Assembly: GCA_024274855.1 (NCBI GenBank)
Contig: JAJSAJ010001063.1
Span: 1-6,822, forward strand
Direction of reading: 5' to 3'
Source of the DNA: Planctomycetota bacterium
GTDB lineage: Bacteria > Planctomycetota > Planctomycetia > Pirellulales > Pirellulaceae
Length of the DNA stretch: 6,822 bases
Below the pieces are notes generated by a model. It was not told the DNA's origin. It was given only the letters and a program-made list of their open reading frames with translations, and did not search any database. Positions 1 through 5,697 of this stretch are shown in pieces. The first letter of the stretch is position 1; every line of letters begins with the position of its first letter. Made by a program: the position numbers and the translations under genes.

Positions 1-813
1 GCGGCATTGGATTTCACCGGCCGTCGCATCTGGCAGAAAGGACTTGGCGTACCCGACAATCCTTATGGACACGCAATATCGCTGGCGACGTACAAAGGCC
101 AGGTGATTGTCCAAATCGATCAGGCGTCGGCAAAGGACGGCAAATCCAAACTGATGGCATTGGACGGTCCAACGGGTGACACGGTCTGGGAGGTCGCTCG
201 TGAAGTACCCAGCAGTTGGGCATCGCCCATTGTCGTCGAACACGAGCAACAAACGATGATCGTCACGTGTGCCAACCCCTGGGTCATCGCGTATGCAGCT
301 GAGGACGGCAAGGAGTTATGGCGAGCCAAATGTCTTGAGGCTGACGTGGGCCCATCGCCGGTTTACTCCAATGGCCAGGTGATCGTCGCGAATGAATCGG
401 GCGGGATGACCGTTATCCGCGCCGGCGGGTCTGGTGACGTCACGGACTCGCACGTTGCGTGGAAAACCGACATCGATGTGCCGGATGTCTGCAGTCCGTT
501 GGCCACGGATCAGTTCATTCTACTCTTTTCGCATGGTCTACTCGCCTGTTTCGATCGCAAGGGGGGCGAAGAACCATTGTGGGAAGAGGATTTCGAAGAA
601 GAGGCCTCCGCGTCGCCCGGCCTGGTTGGCGATCATGTCTACCTCTTTTCCACGGAAGGAAAGGCATGGATCGTCAAACCGACCGCTGAAAAGTGCGAGC
701 GGCTTGCCGAGTGCGACATGGGCGAACCATGTTTTACCAGTCCGGCTTTCGTGCCGGGATGCATGGTCATTCGAACTGAGCATCACCTGCTTTGTATCGG
801 CCAAAAGAAATAA
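1..813 (+). CDS. PQQ-like beta-propeller repeat protein (BamB-like), 5' end missing
   Basis: The frame is open from the first base, so the true start lies upstream; 270 residues are present, ending at TAA 811-813. The protein shows the repeating blade signature of PQQ-like/BamB-type propellers: a short hydrophobic strand, a D-x-x-T/D-G turn, then a Trp. Examples are LDFTGRRIW (residues 3-11 counted from base 1), ALDGPTGDTVW (53-63), AYAAEDGKELW (97-107), HVAW near 151-154 and CFDRKGGEEPLW (183-194). No catalytic motif is visible, and such propellers are usually scaffolds or binding proteins. Nine cysteines are scattered through the fragment, which argues mildly for a cytoplasmic rather than exported protein, but the N-terminus that would decide this is absent. 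The stop lies 10 bp before the next start, so co-transcription with the redox genes is likely. The specific role is unknown; the fold call is strong. Confidence 0.85.
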   Translation, partial: AALDFTGRRIWQKGLGVPDNPYGHAISLATYKGQVIVQIDQASAKDGKSKLMALDGPTGDTVWEVAREVPSSWASPIVVEHEQQTMIVTCANPWVIAYAAEDGKELWRAKCLEADVGPSPVYSNGQVIVANESGGMTVIRAGGSGDVTDSHVAWKTDIDVPDVCSPLATDQFILLFSHGLLACFDRKGGEEPLWEEDFEEEASASPGLVGDHVYLFSTEGKAWIVKPTAEKCERLAECDMGEPCFTSPAFVPGCMVIRTEHHLLCIGQKK

Positions 814-823
814 GTGTATTCTC

Positions 824-3232
824 ATGATTCAAAAACTTGATTTGGACCCCGTGGAACGTATTGTCGCTCGTGAGGGACGACGGCGTGAGGCGGTGATTCC
901 GATTCTGCAGGCTATTCAGGAGCACTACCGATACCTGCCCCAGGAGGCATTGCAGCGAGTCTGCCAGTTGACTGATATATCACCGGCCGACATCACGGGC
1001 GTGTCGACGTTCTACACCCACTTTCGTCATCGTCCGGTCGGCAAGCACATGGTCCACGTCTGCCAAGGAACAGCCTGCCACGTCAAAGGATCGGAACTGG
1101 TTCAAGATGCACTGGCGTTGCATCTGAAGTTGAAACCGGGTGAAGACACCGACGCGGACGGCGAGTTCACGGTCCAGTCGGTGGCATGCCTTGGTTGCTG
1201 CACGCTGGCTCCGGTCGTGCAGATCGACGAAACGACCTACGGGCACGTCGCGCCTCGAACCGTATCGCACGTCTTATCCGAGGCGTTGCGGCACCAACAG
1301 CAAGAATCGGCGCGGCCAATACGCAAGAAGCCGAAGAAGAGCCGACCGAGCACGGGTGAAATTCGGATAGGACTTGGGTCTTGCTGCCAGGCACTGGGTA
1401 GTGCACGTGTCCACGAGTCGATCGCATCGATCATCGAACAGGCAGGTATCGATGCCGATGTCAAGTGCGTTGGCTGTGTTGGCATGTGTCACCGCACACC
1501 GCTGGTTGAAATGGTTCTTCCGGACGCGGATCCGATGTACTATGCCAAGGTCCAGCCGGATGACGTGCGTGACATTGTTCTGAAGCATTTCCAGCCTCGC
1601 AACCTGGTTCGGCGACTCGGTTATCGGTTGTCACATTGGCTGGATCGATTCCAATCGGACGAAGAGGAATACGCGGTTACCGAGCATGCTCTGGATGTAA
1701 GAGACTCGGCCGTCTGCTCGTTTCTCGGGCCCCAGAAACCGATTGCGACTGAATTCTGCGGCGTCATGGATCCGCTGGACATTGATGAATACCAGCAGCG
1801 TGGTGGCTTCGAGGCGCTAAGAAAATGCCTTACCGAGCTAGATGCGGAAGGGATTATCGACGTTGTCCGACAGAGTGGTTTACGTGGACGGGGAGGCGCC
1901 GGATTTCCAACCCACTTCAAATGGCAGAAAGCCCGCGAGTCGGTAGGTGACGTTAAGTATGTCATCTGCAACGGGGATGAAGGAGATCCGGGTGCGTTCA
2001 TGGACCGCATGTTGTTGGAGTCGGTGCCGCACCGAGTGATCGAAGGAATGGCTATCGCCGCTCGGGCAATAGGTTCCCAGGAAGGTATTTTCTATGTTCG
2101 AGCCGAGTATCCATTGGCCGTTCGCCGTGTTCGTGAGGCGATTCGGCAGTGTGAGCAGCGGGGTATTCTCGGCGATGATGTAATGGGAAGCGGCTGGTCG
2201 TTTCGGTTGCGGTTGATGGAAGGTGCCGGTGCGTTTGTTTGCGGTGAGGAGACAGCACTGATCAATTCGCTGGAAGGCGAGCGAGGAACACCTCGACCGC
2301 GGCCTCCCTACCCTGTCGAAAAAGGATTGTGGCAGCGTCCCACACTGATCAATAATGTTGAAACACTTGCCTGTCTTTCGTGGATCTTTCGGCACGGCCC
2401 CGACGCATTTGCCTCGCTCGGAACCGAAACCAGTAAAGGGACGAAGGTCTTTGCACTGGCCGGGAAAGTTCAGCGGGGTGGGTTGATCGAGGTGCCGATG
2501 GGAGTCACCGTGCGGCAAATTGTGCAGCAAATCGGCGGAGGTGTCTTGCCCGGCCGCCAATTCAAGGCCGTTCAGATTGGCGGCCCGTCGGGTGGGTGTG
2601 TGCCCGCGGAACTGGAGGACACACCCGTCGATTACGAAGAACTGGCCAAGGTCGGAGCGATCATGGGCAGTGGCGGCTTGGTGGTACTCGACAATACCGA
2701 TTGCATGGTCGACATTGCTCGATATTTTCTTCGGTTCACACAAGACCAGTCGTGTGGCAAGTGCACGTTCTGTCGCATCGGCACAAAACGGATGCTGGAA
2801 ATCCTCGATCGCATTTGCACGGGTAAGGGACGCAAGGGCGACTTGGCTGAACTGGAAAATCTGGCTCGAGCGGTTGCGGCCGGCAGTATCTGCGGACTTG
2901 GCAAGACCGCTCCGAATCCGGTCCTGTCCACACTGACCTATTTTCGGGACGAGTACGAAGCACACCTTGCAGGCCGATGCCCGGCCGGCAAGTGTACCGA
3001 ACTGATTAAGTATGAAGTCAACGATGCGTGTATCGGCTGCACACTTTGTGCACAGCACTGTCCGGTCGACGCGATCCCGATGACTCCCTACCGGAAACAT
3101 ACAATCGATATGGACATTTGTACGCGATGCGATACGTGCCGCATCGTCTGTCCGGAAACGGCCGTTGAAATTACTTCCGGTGGAATACCGTCACCCATGC
3201 GGTCGGCCAACCTGGCCACCGCTGCCGGATGA
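824..3232 (+). CDS. Fused NuoE-NuoF type NADH dehydrogenase/diaphorase subunit with extra 2Fe-2S domain and two 4Fe-4S ferredoxin motifs
   Basis: This 802-residue subunit should oxidise NADH (or reduce NAD+) at FMN and pass electrons along iron-sulfur clusters in a soluble complex. Domains in order: NuoE-like thioredoxin-fold 2Fe-2S domain (about 1-155; C80-x4-C85 and C122-x3-C126); a basic linker; a second thioredoxin-like 2Fe-2S domain (about 180-240; C187/C188 and C218-x3-C222); NuoF core (about 290-700) with the FMN/NADH loop GLRGRGGAGF (352-361), CNGDEGDPG (382-390), GAGAFVCGEET (467-477) and N3 4Fe-4S ligands C644, C647, C650 and C690; and a C-terminal 2x[4Fe-4S] ferredoxin (C736-x2-C739-x2-C742-x3-CP and C766-x2-C769-x2-C772-x3-CP). 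The second 2Fe-2S and the ferredoxin tail are typical of HydB/HndC-type subunits of NAD-linked hydrogenases and formate dehydrogenases rather than of respiratory NuoF. NuoE is usually a separate gene. The frame is also open upstream (from 434), but that stretch overlaps the propeller gene out of frame; ATG 824 starts where NuoE homology begins. No clear Shine-Dalgarno precedes it. Confidence 0.93.
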   Translation: MIQKLDLDPVERIVAREGRRREAVIPILQAIQEHYRYLPQEALQRVCQLTDISPADITGVSTFYTHFRHRPVGKHMVHVCQGTACHVKGSELVQDALALHLKLKPGEDTDADGEFTVQSVACLGCCTLAPVVQIDETTYGHVAPRTVSHVLSEALRHQQQESARPIRKKPKKSRPSTGEIRIGLGSCCQALGSARVHESIASIIEQAGIDADVKCVGCVGMCHRTPLVEMVLPDADPMYYAKVQPDDVRDIVLKHFQPRNLVRRLGYRLSHWLDRFQSDEEEYAVTEHALDVRDSAVCSFLGPQKPIATEFCGVMDPLDIDEYQQRGGFEALRKCLTELDAEGIIDVVRQSGLRGRGGAGFPTHFKWQKARESVGDVKYVICNGDEGDPGAFMDRMLLESVPHRVIEGMAIAARAIGSQEGIFYVRAEYPLAVRRVREAIRQCEQRGILGDDVMGSGWSFRLRLMEGAGAFVCGEETALINSLEGERGTPRPRPPYPVEKGLWQRPTLINNVETLACLSWIFRHGPDAFASLGTETSKGTKVFALAGKVQRGGLIEVPMGVTVRQIVQQIGGGVLPGRQFKAVQIGGPSGGCVPAELEDTPVDYEELAKVGAIMGSGGLVVLDNTDCMVDIARYFLRFTQDQSCGKCTFCRIGTKRMLEILDRICTGKGRKGDLAELENLARAVAAGSICGLGKTAPNPVLSTLTYFRDEYEAHLAGRCPAGKCTELIKYEVNDACIGCTLCAQHCPVDAIPMTPYRKHTIDMDICTRCDTCRIVCPETAVEITSGGIPSPMRSANLATAAG

Positions 3233-3235
3233 GGA
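3231..3235 (+). promoter_or_regulatory. Shine-Dalgarno of the ferredoxin/FAD gene, overlapping the preceding stop codon
   Basis: GAGGA overlaps the TGA stop (3230-3232) of the fused NuoE-NuoF gene and sits 7 nt before ATG 3243. The arrangement fits translational coupling and fixes the start of the downstream gene. It indicates that the two proteins are made together as parts of one complex. Confidence 0.7.
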
Positions 3236-3242
3236 ATAGAAT

Positions 3243-4433
3243 ATGCCTGTCGTGACAATCGATGACCACAAAATCGAAGTTCCGGAAGGGGCGACGATTC
3301 TGGATGCTGCCGAAAAACGGGGGGTCGAGATCCCGACCCTTTGTTACCTGAAGGGCTACGATCCGTCGACATCCTGCCTGGTCTGTATTGTCAAGAATCG
3401 GCAGACTGGTCAGTTTGTCACGTCCTGTTCGACCAAGGCTATCGACGGCATGGAACTGGACAGCGGAACCGATGAAGTCCGATCGATGCGACGAACGGCG
3501 TTGGAGTTAATTCTGAGTGAACATGTGGGCGACTGTTTGGCGCCGTGCTTCTTCGCCTGCCCGGCTCGTATGGATATTCCACTGATGTTGCGGCAAATTG
3601 GCGAAAAGGACCTGCCTGATGCGATCGCAACCATCAAGCACGACATCGCGTTGCCGGCCGTCTTGGGACGCGTTTGTTCCAAGCCGTGCGAGAAAGGCTG
3701 CCGGCGCAAGGATGCCGATGATCCAGTTGCCGTCTGTGAATTGAAACGATTCGTTGCCGACTCGGATCTTGCAAGCGATTTGCCCTATTTGCCGACCTGC
3801 CAACCGGAGACGGGAAAGCGAGTCGCGATTGTCGGGACCGGCCCGACCGGCTTGGCCGCTGCCTACTACCTTCGCCAACTTGGCCACGCGTGCGTGTTTA
3901 TTGACAAGGCATCCGAGGCGGGTGGGCAACTGCGTATGGAATCGGCCGATCTGCTGCCCCCTGACATTCTGGAAGGCGAAATTCAACAGGTGTTGCGATT
4001 AGGCGTCGAGACACGCTGGCAACAAAATATCTCGGACCGGCGGCAGTTGGACGAACTGACCGGCGAGTTTGACGCGGTTCTTTTGGCTTGTGGTCCGATC
4101 TCGCAGGAGCAAATCGCGGCGCTCGGTCTGACCGCAACCCGGCGCGGGATCAAGACTCGAGGTGACACCTACCAAACCGAACGAGACGAGGTATTTGCCG
4201 CTGGTAATGTGGTGCGAGGCAAGGCGATGGTTGTACGCCGCGTGGCTGACGGTAAGGAAGCGGCCCAGACAATGGACCATTTTCTGTCGGGCCGCGAAGT
4301 TCGTGGGCCCGGACGGCCCTTCTCGTCACGAATCACACGAATCGGCGATGACGAAATGAACACATTTCTGGAAAACGCCGAATCGTCATGCCTGGAGATG
4401 GTAGATACGGGACACGAATTCGAGTCGGACTAG
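3243..4433 (+). CDS. 2Fe-2S ferredoxin (NuoG/HydA-type) fused to GltD-like FAD domain, cut short by in-frame TAG
   Basis: Residues 1-75 are a plant-type 2Fe-2S domain as at the N-terminus of NuoG and HydA (ligands C34, C45, C48, C62). Residues 94-175 carry a GltD-like cysteine-rich segment: C98-x3-C102-x3-C106-P, then C145, C149 and C153 ahead of the LKRFVAD motif (167-173), expected to bind 4Fe-4S clusters. Residues 191-345 form an FAD-binding Rossmann domain (G198-x-G200-x-x-G203, D221, GGQLR 227-231, LLACGP 280-285, closing FAAGNVVRG 318-326). The second NAD(P)-binding Rossmann domain of GltD/NfnB is missing: the chain passes from the first FAD half straight to the closing motif. The protein probably relays electrons between FAD and clusters, leaving NADH chemistry to the upstream NuoF domain. 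The reading frame stops at TAG 4431-4433 after 396 residues, although family-like sequence continues in the same frame to 4871; the intact protein would have about 542 residues. The catalytic partner is not in the window. Confidence 0.85.
   Translation: MPVVTIDDHKIEVPEGATILDAAEKRGVEIPTLCYLKGYDPSTSCLVCIVKNRQTGQFVTSCSTKAIDGMELDSGTDEVRSMRRTALELILSEHVGDCLAPCFFACPARMDIPLMLRQIGEKDLPDAIATIKHDIALPAVLGRVCSKPCEKGCRRKDADDPVAVCELKRFVADSDLASDLPYLPTCQPETGKRVAIVGTGPTGLAAAYYLRQLGHACVFIDKASEAGGQLRMESADLLPPDILEGEIQQVLRLGVETRWQQNISDRRQLDELTGEFDAVLLACGPISQEQIAALGLTATRRGIKTRGDTYQTERDEVFAAGNVVRGKAMVVRRVADGKEAAQTMDHFLSGREVRGPGRPFSSRITRIGDDEMNTFLENAESSCLEMVDTGHEFESD
4431..4433 (+). other. Premature in-frame TAG (amber) codon
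   Basis: The TAG lies between ...GHEFESD and AADQSSRCLECGC. Both sides are in one frame with no insertion or deletion, and the join reads naturally if the codon were GAG, CAG or AAG. A single base substitution (or a base-call error) is the simplest explanation. No in-frame ATG or GTG follows before the first downstream cysteine motif, so ordinary reinitiation could not restore the missing region. Confidence 0.85.
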
Positions 4434-4871
4434 GCTGCCGACCAATCCAGCCGTTGCCTGGAATGTGGATGCTCGGCACATGGCACCTGCAAGCTGGAAC
4501 GATATGCAATCGAATACGGTGCCGATTCGACCCATTACGCCGGCCAACGGCGGCCGTATGAGGTCATTGGCCGAAACTCGCAAGTCTTGTTCGAACCCGG
4601 CAAGTGCATCAAGTGTGAACTCTGCGTGAAAATCGCGGCGGCGGCCGGCGAACCCATTGGCCTCTCCTTTGTTGGTCGTGGATTCGATGTTGAACTGGCC
4701 GTCCCTTTCGATGCCAGTATGGATGAAGCACTCACGCGCGTTGCGGAACAATGCGTTTCGGCTTGTCCGACCGCCGCGCTCAGTTTCTCTCGTAAGAAGC
4801 TGGTCCAACTCGGCCCGCTGTCGGCCGGATCTGCCCAGATGACGGATGGTGTTCTCGAAAGGCAATCTTGA
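4434..4871 (+). pseudogene. C-terminal iron-sulfur region separated from its gene by TAG 4431-4433
   Basis: This stretch continues the frame of the gene that starts at 3243 and is open for 145 codons to TGA 4869-4871. Numbering on from the upstream part, it holds a cysteine cluster C405-x2-C408-x-C410 with C416, followed by the charged KLERYA segment, then C455-x2-C458-x2-C461 and, after about 43 residues, C504-x3-C508-P. The last group is the NuoG/HydA-like pattern for a 4Fe-4S cluster ending in CPTAAL. Codon use and protein character match the upstream part, so decay appears very recent or absent. The first possible in-frame initiator is TTG 4587, inside the domain and after the first cysteine cluster, so an independent functional gene is unlikely. 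If TAG is read through or is an artefact, this is simply the C-terminus of the upstream protein. Confidence 0.8.
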
Positions 4872-5058
4872 TTGGGACATTGCGGGTTCGAGCGTTTTGA
4901 GGCTGTGCGACTATGGAGCAGGGTTTTCCGTTACGTCATCTGCAGGCTGATGCATTCTGCTTTGGGCACGCCTTGCCATGTTTGGCAATACTGCAGACGC
5001 GAGTCCGAATGGAGCTGCTATGATGTCGTGTCAGAAGTCGCACTCTTCCGCGTACAGA

Positions 5059-5081
5059 CCCCCATGGGCTTGTCCCATGGG
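5059..5081. repeat. Palindromic hairpin repeat, left copy (REP-like)
   Basis: CCCATGGG (5061-5068) and CCCATGGG (5074-5081) are separated by CTTGT and form an 8-bp stem. Read on the minus strand, this 23-nt unit matches the right copy at 5159-5181 in 20 of 23 positions. The two copies therefore lie in inverted orientation about 80 nt apart, as in paired REP/BIME-type elements. It has no downstream T-tract, so it is not a canonical terminator. Confidence 0.7.
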
Positions 5082-5154
5082 TGAATCAGTTTCGCAGCTA
5101 AAGAGGATCGTTGCACGAACGCGCACTCGGCTGTCCTGTAGCTTGAGGGACATT

Positions 5155-5184
5155 GGTTCCCACGGGACAATCCCGTGGGGGACC
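5155..5184. repeat. Palindromic hairpin repeat, right copy (REP-like)
   Basis: The stem pairs CCCACGGGA (5159-5167) with TCCCGTGGG (5171-5179) around a CAA loop, giving nine perfect base pairs. GGT (5155-5157) can pair with ACC (5182-5184) across a small asymmetric bulge. It is the inverted partner of the hairpin at 5059-5081. Two of the three differences between the copies fall on opposite sides of the same stem pair and preserve pairing. Confidence 0.75.
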
Positions 5185-5203
5185 GGGACCGACGCATCGT
5201 CCC
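5185..5203. repeat. Small bulged hairpin with a competing alternative stem
   Basis: GGGA (5185-5188) pairs with TCCC (5200-5203) and CGA (5190-5192) with TCG (5197-5199), with C5189 bulged and a CGCA loop. It directly follows the right palindromic copy. GTCCCCC (5199-5205) can instead pair with GGGGGAC (5177-5183), which would open the end of the preceding hairpin. Function is unknown. Confidence 0.4.
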
Positions 5204-5330
5204 CCAGTAAATGCGACAACAATTGATTCGGCGGCCCTTACCGACTCCAATCAAGCCCTCTCCGGGCGTCCGCACCCGACCTCGCTGTGACACTGCGGAA
5301 TGACGGACAGGGTGGCGGGTGTGACGGGCT

Positions 5331-5376
5331 GTAGGTTTACTGTGGGACTGCTCCGCCAGCTAAAGCAGGCGGCTTC
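5331..5376. repeat. 46-bp direct repeat, copy 1
   Basis: The unit begins GTAGGTTTACTGTGGG and ends GCAGGCGGCTTC. It is identical to the copy at 5415-5460 except for A5362 in place of G. Inside it, CCGCC (5353-5357) pairs with GGCGG (5368-5372), with an inner GC/GC step closing a TAAA loop. GTAG at the outer end recalls the tetranucleotide at the foot of REP elements handled by REP-associated tyrosine transposases; that link is inference only. Confidence 0.8.
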
Positions 5377-5414
5377 TTTTCGGCCTGCGGTATGGGGTGT
5401 GGGTGGTGGTGTCG

Positions 5415-5460
5415 GTAGGTTTACTGTGGGACTGCTCCGCCAGCTGAAGCAGGCGGCTTC
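5415..5460. repeat. 46-bp direct repeat, copy 2
   Basis: This second copy lies in the same orientation, 84 bp after the first and separated from it by a G/T-rich 38-bp spacer. The only difference between the copies (G5446) falls in the TGAA loop of the CCGCC/GGCGG hairpin (5437-5441 and 5452-5456). In this copy GAAGC and GCTTC can also form an alternative 5-bp stem. Confidence 0.8.
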
Positions 5461-5628
5461 CGGCGTGCACTTCGTAATGGTTTCGGCGCGGCCGGGTTGG
5501 GGTTAAGATAATGGGTAAGATTAAGAGCGAGTGAACCGTTAGCGGTGCTTCCTTGGTGTCTGGCCATTTTAAACAGGAACTAGCAGCGCGAACGGAGAAC
5601 TCGCCTCTTTGTTGGCTCCTGTTCAAAT

Positions 5629-5659
5629 TGTCCTTGTTATGCCATCGGCATAACGGACA
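5629..5659 (+). promoter_or_regulatory. Strong bulged hairpin upstream of the ADP-ribosylglycohydrolase-family gene
   Basis: TGTCC (5629-5633) pairs with GGACA (5655-5659), and GTTATGCC (5636-5643) with GGCATAAC (5647-5654), giving 13 base pairs with a TT bulge and an ATC loop. It ends 26 nt before the Shine-Dalgarno of the gene at 5698 and is not followed by a T-tract. A 7-bp inverted repeat lies just outside (AACAGGA 5572-5578, TCCTGTT 5617-5623). It could be a 5' UTR structure, a protein-binding palindrome or another dispersed repeat; the sequence alone does not decide. Confidence 0.5.
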
Positions 5660-5685
5660 GATACTTTCGCCCCCCTTCGAACCTT

Positions 5686-5690
5686 GGAGG
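5686..5690 (+). promoter_or_regulatory. Shine-Dalgarno GGAGG of the ADP-ribosylglycohydrolase-family gene
   Basis: GGAGG sits 7 nt before ATG 5698, a near-ideal spacing. It fixes the start codon, and the signal peptide begins immediately after it. Confidence 0.8.
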
Positions 5691-5697
5691 TTCAGCG

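Larger units (their letters stand above)
4872..5684. other. Long intergenic region rich in small palindromes and repeats
   Basis: About 810 bp separate the interrupted redox gene from the Shine-Dalgarno of the next gene. Short open frames exist on both strands (for example 4872-5084 + and 5018-5293 -), but none has a recognisable motif, a Shine-Dalgarno or protein-like composition, and several run through palindromes. The supported contents are the hairpin pair at 5059-5184, the adjacent hairpin at 5185-5203, two 46-bp direct repeats at 5331-5460 and a leader hairpin at 5629-5659. In 4872-5050 and 5205-5330 I see nothing specific. No typical terminator with a T-tract follows 4871. Confidence 0.7.

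Noticed and set aside
434..823. N-terminal extension of the NuoE-NuoF frame by 130 codons
   Set aside because: It overlaps the propeller gene in another frame and has no protein-like or NuoE-like content; NuoE homology begins at ATG 824.
1880..3100. 406-codon open frame on the minus strand
   Set aside because: It lies entirely opposite the well-supported NuoF domain, has no recognisable motif, and is a shadow of GC-rich codon bias.
4587..4871. Independent small ferredoxin gene starting at TTG 4587
   Set aside because: It begins inside a domain, lacks the first cysteine cluster and a Shine-Dalgarno, and is in frame with the upstream gene; it is better explained as the separated C-terminus.
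5018..5293. 91-codon minus-strand open frame in the intergenic region
   Set aside because: It is built largely from the palindromic repeats and has no Shine-Dalgarno or recognisable motif.
5331..5460. CRISPR-like geometry: two 46-bp repeats with a 38-bp spacer
   Set aside because: There are only two copies, the spacer is low-complexity and G/T-rich, no cas genes are near, and the internal hairpin with GTAG fits a REP-like element better.
5507..5512. GATAAT as a -10 promoter box for the hydrolase gene
   Set aside because: No -35 hexamer lies at suitable spacing (the region is GGCGCG-like) and it is about 185 bp from the start codon; not supportable.
5629..5660. Integron attC-type recombination site (GTTATGCC...GGCATAAC)
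   Set aside because: The arms do not match the RYYYAAC/GTTRRRY core consensus, and no integrase or cassette structure is present.
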